Assembly (NCBI GenBank): GCA_011390165.1
Contig: JAABSV010000013.1
Location: forward strand, 1-64,000
Length of the DNA stretch: 64,000 nt
Reading direction: 5' to 3'
Source of the DNA: Desulfobulbaceae bacterium
GTDB lineage: Bacteria; Desulfobacterota; Desulfobulbia; Desulfobulbales; Desulfocapsaceae
How positions within the stretch are numbered: position 1 is the stretch's first letter; each line of letters starts with the position of its first letter. Both the position numbers and the translations under genes were made by a program. Below, one piece after another: positions 35,125-44,168 of this stretch. The notes beneath the pieces were generated by a model that saw nothing but the letters and a program-made list of their open reading frames with translations, was not told the origin of the DNA and searched no databases.

Positions 35125-35370
35125 GTTGCCCAGCGTACTGCATATCTGCATGCCTCGCTGTCACGTTCAGTCCAGTGGCGGGAAGCCCCACACCTCCTTG
35201 TCCGCAACATCCATAAAGTCTCACATAAAACCACCTTGAAAAAAGGTATTTACAGCCAATGTCTGCGTTGAAGGAAAACAATTTGCCCTCGGGATATGAA
35301 CTTTATGCCTGCGGCAATTTTTTCCCTTCGCCTTGATTTGGAACGAAAATTCGAATTTTTCATGGCAACA

Positions 35371-35480
35371 GTAACGTACTTGTTCACCGATATGCAGCAA
35401 AAGGCTGCATCAAAAAAGACTGTACCCGTTGATCAAGTGCTCCCAGTGCAGCCAAAGCTGTGGCCCAGGAGCGGATTTCT
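35371..35480 (+). repeat. Decayed MITE-like repeat, copy E, upstream of pckG
   Basis: The segment begins GTAACGTACTTGTTCACC and continues ATATGCAGCAAAAGGCTGC, resembling the left end of the elements at 41035 and 34667. Similarity fades after about 100 bases. About 140 bases upstream, at 35234-35252, the string CCTTGAAAAAAGGTATTT is also shared with sequence next to copy B. No right terminus or target duplication is visible. Boundaries are approximate. Confidence 0.45.
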
Positions 35481-35509
35481 TGACCGTCATCTTCAACTCT
35501 CGGCAAAAC

Positions 35510-35538
35510 TTGACGTGACGAAGAAAAGTTCCTATCAT
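35510..35538 (+). promoter_or_regulatory. Predicted promoter of pckG
   Basis: TTGACG (35510-35515), a 17-base spacer and TATCAT (35533-35538) form a good sigma-70-type promoter. It is about 140 bases upstream of the chosen start codon. If used, transcription would begin near 35545, before an alternative ATG at 35573 as well, so it does not by itself decide the start. Confidence 0.6.
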
Positions 35539-35680
35539 AAATAAGTTTTACGAAACACTTCAAACTCCTGCAATGTTGGAGCTCTCAGAAAACCTGGCAG
35601 CCACAGGAGCGGCACAATCATTTTCTCTGACAGGCCAGCCGCCAGAACCGGTCGGGCTGTCACTATCCAAGGAGCCTGGA

Positions 35681-37633
35681 ATGCTTGAACTGAGAAAAGG
35701 TGAAGAAATCCTCTTAACTGTCGGTGGCATACAAACCCTTGACGAGGCCAGGAAGGTCTTCTCGAACCACCTACCGGCCAGCGAGCAGAAAAAGCTCGCC
35801 ACCATCACCACCAGTGATGCTCTGGTCAAGATTGCCAACTCAATTGTCATGTGCCGGCCGGAGGCGGTCTATGTCAACACCGGCTCGGAAGAGGATATCC
35901 AGTGGATTCGCAACTATTCCCTACAGCGGGGTGAGGAGCGCAGGCTGGCCAAGGATGGACACACCATCCATTTCGACCTTCCCCAGGACCAGGCCAGACT
36001 GGTCAACCAGACCTTTTACATCATCAACGAGGGGGAGAAGATGAGTTCCCTGGCGAAATCGGTCCTCCGCCGGGATGCCCTCGACTACGTCCGGCAGTTC
36101 ATGCCGGGGATCATGGCCGGGATGACCATGATCATCGGTTTCTACAGCCGTGGTCCGGTGGGCGCCGAGGCGTCGGTCCCGGCCATTGAAATCTCTTCCT
36201 CCGGCTACGTTCTCCACTCGGCGGAACTCCTCTACCGCAACTGCTATGCTGACTTTGATGCCGAAGTGGTACGGGCCGGGCTCTTCTTCACCAACCTCCA
36301 TGCCCAGGGCGACAACACCCCGGAAGATGTACCCAACGCGCGGATCTTCATGGACCGGAGCTGGATGACCACCTTCGCCACCTTCTGCACCTATGCCGGC
36401 AACACCCTGCTGCTGAAGAAGGGGAACCACCGCTTCAGCGTCGACTACGCCACCTACTGGAAACCTGAAGAGCAGCTCTCTGAACATATGTTCATCACCG
36501 GCCTGACCGGCCCCGGCGGTCGCAAGACCTTCTTTGCCGGGGCAGCTCCTTCCGGCTGCGGCAAGACCACCACCGCCATGGTCGGCACCGACTTCATCGG
36601 CGACGATCTCGCCCAATTCTGGATCGACGGCGCTGGGGTGTTGCGGGCCATCAACCCGGAAAAAGGGATCTTCGGGATTGTTGAGGATGTCAACCGAGAG
36701 GGCGACCCTTACCTGATGGACTGTCTGCGCGGTGATGGCACCGAAGTAATCTGGTCGAACGTGCTGATCAAGGATGGGGTGCCCTACTGGGTCGGCAACG
36801 GCGAGAAAGCCCCAAGCGACGGGGTGAATTTTCAGGGCCCCTGGCACCAGGGAAAACTCGACGCTAACGGCAAGCCGGTACCGATGTCGCACAAGAATTC
36901 CCGCTGCACCCTGCTGGCCTCGGCGATCGCCAACCACGCCACAGAACTGGCTGAGGATCCGGCCGGGGTACCCATCAAGGTGATCACCTATTCCGGCCGC
37001 GACGCCGACACCATGCCACCGGTGTGGGTGGCGAGAAACGCCGACGAGGGTGTGGCCATCGGGGCCTCCATTGTTTCCAAGGCCACGGCCACCGAGGTGG
37101 GGGCCACCGGCGTCAACCGCCAGCCCTGGGCCAATGCCCCCTTCATCCCCGGGGCACTGGCCGACTACATGCATGCCCAGTTCACCTTCTTCAATTCAAA
37201 CAAGTTCTCGGCCGCCACCCGACCGATCATGGCCGGACTCAACTATTTTCTCACTCATGGCAACCGCGGCGGCCAGGGCAACGGCCTGCTCGGCGAGAAA
37301 AAGGATGTCAAGGTCTGGCTGGGCTGGCTGGAACTATTCGCCAATGGCGATGTCGAAGGGATCAGCACCCCCATCGGCTATCTGCCCAAGTACGAGGATC
37401 TCGTCGGCCTCTTTGCCGGAATTGCCAAAAACTACTCCAGGGAACTGTACGATATGCAGTTTGCCCTCTACATCGACCTGATCGTCGCCCGTCTCGATCT
37501 GCAGCGGGCGGCCTACGGCAAGGAGGTGGATGTACCGCCCACCCTCTACACGGTATACGAACGGCAAAAAAGCGAACTGCTGGCCCTGAAGGCATCCTGG
37601 GGCGCGGTGGTCAGCATGGACAAACTGCGCTGA
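35681..37633 (+). CDS. pckG: Phosphoenolpyruvate carboxykinase (GTP)
   Basis: This enzyme interconverts oxaloacetate and phosphoenolpyruvate using GTP, linking the citrate cycle arm to gluconeogenesis. The P-loop-like kinase motif AAPSGCGKTTTAMVG and the GDDLAQFWID metal-binding segment near the middle are intact. I place the start at ATG 35681 because AAGGAG lies six bases upstream (650 residues). An in-frame ATG at 35573 would add 36 residues but has no ribosome binding site. It appears monocistronic. Confidence 0.92.
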   Translation: MLELRKGEEILLTVGGIQTLDEARKVFSNHLPASEQKKLATITTSDALVKIANSIVMCRPEAVYVNTGSEEDIQWIRNYSLQRGEERRLAKDGHTIHFDLPQDQARLVNQTFYIINEGEKMSSLAKSVLRRDALDYVRQFMPGIMAGMTMIIGFYSRGPVGAEASVPAIEISSSGYVLHSAELLYRNCYADFDAEVVRAGLFFTNLHAQGDNTPEDVPNARIFMDRSWMTTFATFCTYAGNTLLLKKGNHRFSVDYATYWKPEEQLSEHMFITGLTGPGGRKTFFAGAAPSGCGKTTTAMVGTDFIGDDLAQFWIDGAGVLRAINPEKGIFGIVEDVNREGDPYLMDCLRGDGTEVIWSNVLIKDGVPYWVGNGEKAPSDGVNFQGPWHQGKLDANGKPVPMSHKNSRCTLLASAIANHATELAEDPAGVPIKVITYSGRDADTMPPVWVARNADEGVAIGASIVSKATATEVGATGVNRQPWANAPFIPGALADYMHAQFTFFNSNKFSAATRPIMAGLNYFLTHGNRGGQGNGLLGEKKDVKVWLGWLELFANGDVEGISTPIGYLPKYEDLVGLFAGIAKNYSRELYDMQFALYIDLIVARLDLQRAAYGKEVDVPPTLYTVYERQKSELLALKASWGAVVSMDKLR

Positions 37634-37693
37634 TGCGGCTCCGCCCTTCCGCCGTTTGACTCGACTTCCCTGATTCGGCTCTTGTTTTAGCAC

Positions 37694-37724
37694 CTTCCGG
37701 CGCAGCTCTCCCCTGCGCCGGAAG
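37694..37724 (+). terminator. Strong hairpin, probable terminator after pckG
   Basis: CTTCCGGCGCAG (37694-37705) and CTGCGCCGGAAG (37713-37724) form a perfect 12-bp stem with a seven-base loop, 61 bases past pckG. It is followed only by ATTTCC, so the U-tract is weak. The rest of the 478-bp gap to hflK (37634-38111) contains no gene or confident promoter that I can see. Confidence 0.6.
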
Positions 37725-38111
37725 ATTTCCTCCCGGCATATAGCCATTCCCCCCTACCCCACTCCTTCCACCTGACCGGCAGTATCGGCCAGCCACCAAC
37801 GATGGATTTCGTGCCCCACAGGGGACCGGCACAGACCTTCTTATCCTGCACTGCCGGTTTTTCGCGCCGGCCACTTCCTGACCACCCACAACCTCCACCG
37901 GCAGGGGGCGACAGCGACAACGGTGGTCAGCGCCACCGACAAATCGGATGAGCGCGGGACGATTCAGATTGCAATCGGTTCGACGAATTATTACCCTTAT
38001 GCGCTACTTGGCTGAACAAACTTTTCGCCAACCCTTGTAACCGTCTGCCCAGCAGCCGGAAAGGCCACGCAGGGGGGATTGACCGACCCTTACCATTTCA
38101 GGAGACCCTTC

Positions 38112-39239
38112 ATGACCAATCAGGACCAGCAACCACCCTGGGGGAAGAAACACAAGCCCCAGACCCCGGAAGAAATTATCGCCCAACTGATCAACAAGCT
38201 CCAGGATTTTTTCTCCGACAGAAAGAAACCACCGCCGGGCGGAGATTCGGGCACTCCTGCCCCCCCCTCTTCACCGTTTGCCGGGATTGCCAAGCTTTTG
38301 GCGGTCATTCTCCTGGTCGTAGTCCTCCAGGGGGTTTACTCCTCCTTCTTTAAAATCGCTCCCGGTGAAGTGGGGGTAATCCTCCGCCTGGGCCAGTTTT
38401 CCCGAACCACACCCTCCGGACTGCACTTCAAAATCCCCTACATCGACAAGCTCTACAAGGTGGATGTGGAAAATATCCGCAAGGAGGAGTTCGGCTTCCG
38501 CAGTCGCACACCTGGTCAACAGGCGGTCGTAGAGCGTCGGGGTTACGACATGGAATCGCTGATGCTCACCGCCGACAAGAATGTCATCAACGTCGCCTGG
38601 ATTGTCCAGTACAAGGTTGGTGATCCCTACTCCTTTTTGTTCAAGGTCGCCGATGTACGCCAGGCAATCCGCGACATCTCCGAGAGTGTCACCAGGCGGG
38701 TGGTCGGCAACATGGACTTTGATTACGTCCTGAGCAACCGCGACCTGCTCGCCGCCTCGGTCAAAGATGAGATGCAGACGCAACTCGACCTCTTTTTCCC
38801 GGCCGGAGCCAGTGGTGTCTTTATCGGCACCGTCCAGTTTCAGGACATCAACCCACCCGACCAGGTCAAACCGGCCTTCAACGAAGTCAACGAGGCCGAC
38901 CAGGATATGAAACGGCTGGTCAACGAAGCGCAGGAGATCTACAACCGGGTAATCCCCAAGGCTGACGGTGACGCCAAGAAAATCGTCGAAGAGGCCTACG
39001 GCTACCAGGCGGAACGAATCAACGACGCCGAGGGTGAGAGCCAGCGTTTCCGGGATATTCTCAGTGAATACCAGAATGCCCCGGATGTCACCCGCACCCG
39101 GATGTATCTGGAGACCATGAAAAATATCCTCCCCGGGGTCCAGCAGGTGTATGTCATCGATCAGGACCAGCAGTCACCCCTGCCGCTCCTTAACCTGACC
39201 ACGGCCAAAATGTTGCCGACACCCGGCCAGCAAAATTAG
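38112..39239 (+). CDS. hflK: HflK, SPFH-domain regulator of FtsH
   Basis: This 375-residue inner-membrane protein forms, with HflC, the large periplasmic cage that modulates the FtsH protease. It has a proline/lysine-rich cytoplasmic start, one membrane span near residue 60 and a long SPFH/band-7 domain ending in a coiled coil. I start at ATG 38112 because AGGAG lies seven bases upstream; another ATG at 38079 lacks one. hflC follows 24 bases later. Confidence 0.95.
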   Translation: MTNQDQQPPWGKKHKPQTPEEIIAQLINKLQDFFSDRKKPPPGGDSGTPAPPSSPFAGIAKLLAVILLVVVLQGVYSSFFKIAPGEVGVILRLGQFSRTTPSGLHFKIPYIDKLYKVDVENIRKEEFGFRSRTPGQQAVVERRGYDMESLMLTADKNVINVAWIVQYKVGDPYSFLFKVADVRQAIRDISESVTRRVVGNMDFDYVLSNRDLLAASVKDEMQTQLDLFFPAGASGVFIGTVQFQDINPPDQVKPAFNEVNEADQDMKRLVNEAQEIYNRVIPKADGDAKKIVEEAYGYQAERINDAEGESQRFRDILSEYQNAPDVTRTRMYLETMKNILPGVQQVYVIDQDQQSPLPLLNLTTAKMLPTPGQQN

Positions 39240-39263
39240 ACTGCCAGCCAAAGGAAAAAGATA

Positions 39264-40205
39264 ATGAAACAGATTGCCCAATTTTTGCTCGTCGGTCTTG
39301 TCCTCCTGGTCGGCGTAATCATTTACGACGGCTTTTTCATCCTCGAAGAGGGGAAACAGGTGGTCATCACCCAGTTCGGTGCCCCGGTCGGTGACCCGGT
39401 CGTCAAGGCCGGCATCCACTTCAAGATGCCCTTTATCCAGCACACTCAGGTCTTCGAAAAAAAGGTGCTGATCTGGGACGGTGATCCGAACCAGATCCCC
39501 ACCAACGACAAGACCTACGTCTACCTCGATGCCACAGCCCGCTGGCGGATCGTCGACGCCCTGCGATTTCTCCAGGCGGTGAACAACGAAACGAGGGCGC
39601 AGTCCCTGCTCAGCGACATCATCAACGGTACCATCCGTGACATGGTCAACAAGAACGACCTCACTGAAATCATCCGCAGTTCCGACTGGTCCATCGCCAC
39701 CATGTCGGAAACCACTCCCCGCGCCAGTATCGGCACCAAGCCGGTAAACGGGCGCGACGAGATCACTCGCCAGGTCACGCAGATCGCCGCCAAGGTCACC
39801 CCCCAGTACGGAATTGAACTGATCGACGTCATGTTCAAGCGGGTCAACTACATTGATTCGGTGCGTCTGCGGGTCTACGACCGGATGATCTCCGAGCGGA
39901 AACGGATCGCCGCCGAAAAGCGGTCAATGGGTGAAGGGGAGAAGGCGGAGATACTCGGGACTGTGGAACGTCGTTTGAAGGAGATCATCTCCGAAGCCAA
40001 CCGCGAGGCGGTGACCATCAAGGGGAAGGCCGATGCCGAGGCAACCCGGATATACGGCGAGGCCTACTCCCTCGACCCCGATTTTTTTGCCTTCCTCAAG
40101 ACCCTGGAAAGCTATCAGGACATCGTCGGCGGCAACACCTCACTGGTGCTCTCCTCCAACTCTGATGTCTACCGCTATCTGAAATCGGTGGAGGGACGGA
40201 ACTAG
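39264..40205 (+). CDS. hflC: HflC, SPFH-domain partner of HflK
   Basis: This 313-residue protein has an amino-terminal membrane span (LLVGLVLLVGVIIYDGF) and a band-7/SPFH domain with the family segment SERKRIAAEKRSMGEGEKAE. AAGGA precedes the ATG. Its stop codon shares bases with the stop codon of the convergent gene at 40202-40891. Confidence 0.96.
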   Translation: MKQIAQFLLVGLVLLVGVIIYDGFFILEEGKQVVITQFGAPVGDPVVKAGIHFKMPFIQHTQVFEKKVLIWDGDPNQIPTNDKTYVYLDATARWRIVDALRFLQAVNNETRAQSLLSDIINGTIRDMVNKNDLTEIIRSSDWSIATMSETTPRASIGTKPVNGRDEITRQVTQIAAKVTPQYGIELIDVMFKRVNYIDSVRLRVYDRMISERKRIAAEKRSMGEGEKAEILGTVERRLKEIISEANREAVTIKGKADAEATRIYGEAYSLDPDFFAFLKTLESYQDIVGGNTSLVLSSNSDVYRYLKSVEGRN

Positions 40206-40891
40206 GGCCGCCGCACCTGCCTCCGGTCCAGCCCCTGGCTGGTGCCGGGGTAGGTGGGGAGTTGGTCGGCGGTAAAGACAATCCGCCCTTTGGCCTGGAG
40301 GAGCTCGGCAAAACGGGCCAGCGACTCTTCGTCGATCTCCTCGCTGCCAAGTTGACTGAATCGGCAGTTGCATTTGCTCAACTGTCCGTCGCACCAGGGA
40401 CAGATCTCCAGGCTGCAGCCAAGGAGATGCTCTTCCCCCGCCACCACCCCGCAGACCGGGCAGCGGCCCGGCAAGGCTTCCGCCCCGGCCGGCACAGGCG
40501 GCAGCAGTGCCGCCATCAAAGGACAGGCCGCCAGGTAGGCGGCCTGATCGGCAAAGCCAAAATAGGTGAGCAGTTCCTCGTCCAGTTCCGTCCGGTAGGG
40601 GGCGAGGAAGACCACCGCATCCACCGAAACAGCGTACAAAAAGGCTCTGGAGTTGGTTACCACCACCAGCAGATGCACCCCCTGCTGCCGGGCCAGTTCA
40701 GCCACCCCGGTCACCGCCTCTTCACAGGCATCGGGCAAAGTGCTATAGTGCTCGTGGAGCAGCCCGAGAAGCAGAGGGTTGTCCCGGTAGATGTGGGCCA
40801 GCTGACGAGCCACAGGCTGGTCTTCCTCGGGTACTCCATAACGGATAAACAACTCAATTTCGGCCAGCATCCCTTCCTTGGCAGTTCCCAT
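40202..40891 (-). CDS. Uncharacterised protein with carboxy-terminal zinc-ribbon cysteines
   Basis: I do not recognise this family. From ATG 40889-40891 (GGGAG and AGAGG upstream) it encodes 229 residues. The first 130 are a mixed alpha/beta region with a hydrophobic strand (LLVVVTNSRAFLYAV). Then come Cys144/147, Cys159, Cys164/167 and Cys174/176, arranged like one or two zinc ribbons (CPVCG and CPWCDG). There is no signal peptide. It is convergent with hflC, with the two stop codons overlapping, and lies downstream of polA on the same strand. Function unknown. Confidence 0.7.
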   Translation of the reverse strand: MGTAKEGMLAEIELFIRYGVPEEDQPVARQLAHIYRDNPLLLGLLHEHYSTLPDACEEAVTGVAELARQQGVHLLVVVTNSRAFLYAVSVDAVVFLAPYRTELDEELLTYFGFADQAAYLAACPLMAALLPPVPAGAEALPGRCPVCGVVAGEEHLLGCSLEICPWCDGQLSKCNCRFSQLGSEEIDEESLARFAELLQAKGRIVFTADQLPTYPGTSQGLDRRQVRRP

Positions 40892-40996
40892 CCTCTTTCG
40901 CTCCCGAACGTAAAACTTTTTTTCCCTCCCCTGCTTTTTTCCAGAGAGGCTTCCACCCTGCCGACGTCCCCCGGCACATGCCGGCCGGTTCATTGA

Positions 40997-41034
40997 AGGC
41001 TGCCTTGAAAAAAAGGTATTTTTCAAGGCAGCCT
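40997..41034. repeat. Perfect 16-bp hairpin adjoining MITE-like copy B
   Basis: AGGCTGCCTTGAAAAA (40997-41012) and TTTTTCAAGGCAGCCT (41019-41034) are perfect complements around the loop AAGGTA. It abuts the left end of the repeat copy at 41035. The core CCTTGAAAAAAGGTATTT recurs at 35234-35252 near copy E. It could act as an RNA 3'-end structure for polA, but the T-tract is internal rather than trailing. Confidence 0.7.
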
Positions 41035-41193
41035 GAAATCGTTCACCGGTATGCAGCAAACAGCTGCAGAACCCGGATCTGCAGCCGTTCAGCCAGTGCT
41101 CCGGTTAGTTCAGGCAGGCCACCAAACTACAGGGGGCAACACGGAGTGGTGGCCTGGCCGGGCGCAAATGGGGGTGCTGGTGAACGGCTGTAC
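41035..41193 (+). mobile_element. MITE-like element, copy B, between polA and the zinc-ribbon gene
   Basis: About 159 bp. The left end reads GAAATCGTTCACCGG and the right end GGTGCTGGTGAACGGCTGTAC, matching the termini of copies A and C. Shared internal blocks include TATGCAGCA, GCCGTTCAGCCAGTGCTCC and GTTCAGGCAGGCC. The right side carries a tandem GGCTGTAC duplication. No matching target-site duplication is visible, so the ends have been altered. It fills most of the 313-bp gap before polA's stop codon. Confidence 0.7.
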
Positions 41194-41204
41194 GGCTGTA
41201 CGGC

Positions 41205-43886
41205 TCATTTGGCCAGATTTCTCCCCACCGTGCAATTGACCCGTAGCGGGACCACCAGATCGATCACCCCTTCCATTGCCGGCCGGAGCAGGGCAATGGT
41301 CCGTTCGACCTCCATTTCCGGCAGTTCGAACACCAGTTCGTCATGAATCTGCAGGAGCATCCTGGCCGCCAGTCGCTCCTCACGCAAGACCTGTCGACAG
41401 GAGATCATCGCCAACTTGATGATATCGGCGGCAGTCCCCTGGATCGGCGTGTTGATCGCCATCCGCTCAGCCAGTTCCCGCTGGGTTCGATTCTTGGCAT
41501 CGATATCGGGGACGCTGCGGCGGCGGTGAAGGAGAGTGGTGACGTAGCCATCCCGCCGGGCCTGTTCGACAATATCAGCCATAAACTGCTGCACCCCGGT
41601 ATAGAGACGGAAGTAGCGGTCTATGAAGCGCTGCGCTTCGGAGCGACTGATATCCAGCTGGCCGGCCAGGCCGTAGGCACTCATCCCGTAGACAATGCCG
41701 AAGTTGATCGATTTTGCCACCCGCCGCATTTCCGGGGTAACCAGCATCGGGTCTACCCCGAAAATCTCGGCGGCGGTCCGGGCATGCACATCTTCCTCGG
41801 CCCGAAAAGCGGCAATCAGGGCCTGATCGGCAGAGTAGTGGGCCATCACCCGCAGGTCAATCTGCGAATAGTCGGCCGAGAGAAAGACCAGCCCTTCGGC
41901 AGGGACAAAGGCGGCCCTGATTCGTCCTCCCTCCTCGGTCCTGATCGGTATGTTCTGCAGATTGGGATCGCTGGACGAGAGGCGGCCGGTGGCGGTGACT
42001 GCCTGGTTGTAGGAGGTATGGACTCGGCCAGTGGCGGGGTCCTGCATCTGGCCGAGCTTCTCCACGTAGGTGGAGAGGAGTTTGGCAAAGCTGCGATAGC
42101 GCAGGACCAGAGCCGGCAACGGGTGTTTTGCCGCCAGTTTTTCCAGGACCCGCACATCCGTCGAGTAGCCGGTTTTGGTCTTCCGGCCATGGGGCAGAGA
42201 GAGTTCAGCAAAGAGAATATGGCCGAGCTGCCGGGTGGACTGGATATTGAAAGGGTGGCCGACCAGGGCATAAATCTCTTTTTCCAACTCGCCCAGGCTG
42301 GCGGTGAACTCACTGGCAAGCTGGCCCAGCACCTCGGTATCGATACAGATTCCGGCCAATTCCATCTCGGCGAGAATGGTGACAATGGGCATTTCCACCT
42401 GATAAAACAGCTCCGCCACTCCCATTTCTGCCAACTTCGGGGCAAACTCCTGCCAGAGCAGCAGGGCCCCGTAGACATCCTCGCAGCTGTACGGTCCGGC
42501 CCTGTCGAGGGGTACGGAGGCAAAACACCCCTCCCGCTGGTCCTCCCCGACCACTTCGGCAAAGCTGGTCAGGCGCAGACCACGCTCCAGACAGAGGGCG
42601 TCCAGGCTCAGCGAGCGGCCGCCGCTTCCGATCAAATAGGCGGCAAGCATGGTGTCGGCCAGTTGTCCGGCCGGTTCCACCCCCCACTGCTGGCGGAGGA
42701 CGGTGAGATCGTATTTCAAATTATGGCCGACCATGGTCAGGGTGGGGGAGAGGAGCACGGGGCAAAGAGCAGCAGCAACCAGCTCCTCGGCCAGCTGTCC
42801 GGCCAGCAGTTTGCCCTCACTGTCGACATGGGCGAAAGGGATGTACCAGGCCCGCTCCAGGCCGGCACAGAGGGATATCCCCACCAGACGGGCGTGCCGG
42901 GCGTTGAGCGAGGTGGTTTCGGTATCAATGGCGACCGTTTCGACATCCTTCAGGGCGGCCACCACCTCGGCCAGTCCTGCTTCATCGACCACGGTAACAA
43001 AACCCGCGTCCGGTACGGCCCTGGCGCTCTCCGGGGCCACTGACAGGCTGTTGAGCAGACTGTTGAACTCAAGTTCCCGGTAAAGCCGCCCCAGTTCTTC
43101 GACATCCCCGTCGGGAAGGGCATAGCTTGCCAGTTGGCCGGGGATGGTAACGTCCTTTTTCAAGCTGATCAGCTGCCGGGAAAGAAAGGCCATATCCCGG
43201 TTTTCCACCAGCCGTTGGACCATCTTCGACGGTTTCATCTGCTCAATGGCGGCGTAGAGGCTCTCCAGATCGGGGTACTCGGCAATCAGCTTGCCAGCCG
43301 TTTTCAGCCCAATCCCGGGGACCCCGGGAACGTTGTCGGAACTGTCACCGATGAGGGCCATGAGATCGAGAAGACGCTCCGGGCCGACCCCGTATTTGGC
43401 CAGCACGGCCGGCGGATCCATCATCTTGTTCTGCATCGGATCCCACATCGTTACCTGAGCGTCGACCAGTTGCAGCAGGTCCTTGTCTCCGGAGATGAGA
43501 ACCAGCGGGTGCCCCAGAGAAGAGAAGTGGTGGACGGCTGAGGCCAGGATATCGTCGGCCTCGACCCCCTCCTGTTCGAGAAGCAGAATCCCCGCTGCCC
43601 GGACAAATCGTTTGATGTAGGGGATCTGGACGCTGAGATCAGCCGGCATGGGTGGCCGGTTGGCCTTGTACTGGTCATAGAGATCGTGGCGGAAGACCGG
43701 GCCCCGGCTGTCAAAGGCGATGGCCAGAAATTGGGGGCTCTTTTCCCGGAGAAGCCGGTTGGTCATGTTGACAAAACCCAGCACGGCGTGGGTGGGCAGC
43801 CCCTGGCTGTTGCTCAGGGGGGTGATGGCATGGTAGGCCCGGTAGATATAGGCACTCCCGTCAACGAGATAGATAGTCTCCGGCAT
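41205..43886 (-). CDS. polA: DNA polymerase I
   Basis: This 893-residue repair polymerase shows all three domains. The 5'-nuclease domain is at the amino terminus (YLVDGSAYIYRAYHA). The 3'-5' exonuclease domain has the metal-binding DTETTSLN, so proofreading looks intact. The polymerase domain has FGIVYGMSAYGLA and HDELVFELP. I start at ATG 43884-43886 with GGAG upstream; the longer in-frame extension is not family-like. It stands alone between hpf and a MITE-like copy. Confidence 0.97.
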   Translation of the reverse strand: MPETIYLVDGSAYIYRAYHAITPLSNSQGLPTHAVLGFVNMTNRLLREKSPQFLAIAFDSRGPVFRHDLYDQYKANRPPMPADLSVQIPYIKRFVRAAGILLLEQEGVEADDILASAVHHFSSLGHPLVLISGDKDLLQLVDAQVTMWDPMQNKMMDPPAVLAKYGVGPERLLDLMALIGDSSDNVPGVPGIGLKTAGKLIAEYPDLESLYAAIEQMKPSKMVQRLVENRDMAFLSRQLISLKKDVTIPGQLASYALPDGDVEELGRLYRELEFNSLLNSLSVAPESARAVPDAGFVTVVDEAGLAEVVAALKDVETVAIDTETTSLNARHARLVGISLCAGLERAWYIPFAHVDSEGKLLAGQLAEELVAAALCPVLLSPTLTMVGHNLKYDLTVLRQQWGVEPAGQLADTMLAAYLIGSGGRSLSLDALCLERGLRLTSFAEVVGEDQREGCFASVPLDRAGPYSCEDVYGALLLWQEFAPKLAEMGVAELFYQVEMPIVTILAEMELAGICIDTEVLGQLASEFTASLGELEKEIYALVGHPFNIQSTRQLGHILFAELSLPHGRKTKTGYSTDVRVLEKLAAKHPLPALVLRYRSFAKLLSTYVEKLGQMQDPATGRVHTSYNQAVTATGRLSSSDPNLQNIPIRTEEGGRIRAAFVPAEGLVFLSADYSQIDLRVMAHYSADQALIAAFRAEEDVHARTAAEIFGVDPMLVTPEMRRVAKSINFGIVYGMSAYGLAGQLDISRSEAQRFIDRYFRLYTGVQQFMADIVEQARRDGYVTTLLHRRRSVPDIDAKNRTQRELAERMAINTPIQGTAADIIKLAMISCRQVLREERLAARMLLQIHDELVFELPEMEVERTIALLRPAMEGVIDLVVPLRVNCTVGRNLAK

Positions 43887-44168
43887 TTTCGGTACACTCC
43901 GGCAAATGGTCCTCCCTTTGGCAGGCCCGCACCGGCCTGCCTTGGGGGAAGTTCCAGGGAAGCGCCAGTATAGCCGCTTTCTCAATCTTTGTACCCAGGA
44001 ATCGGCGGCGGAAAAATCGGATACGACCGATGGAACAGGCGAAAGACAAGAGGATTAAAGGGACAAGGCAAGCGGCAGAAAAGAAGGCGGGAGAGAAGGG
44101 GAGCAGGAGATGGGGGGAACCCCGGCTGAAGGCCGGGATTCCTCTGGGGCGGGTGGACAAAGGTGTGA

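Noticed and set aside
38037-38056. GTAACCGTCTGCCCAGCAGC as another MITE end upstream of hflK
   Set aside because: It resembles the right terminus of copy C, but no second end, internal blocks or flanking duplication could be found, so chance similarity is likely.
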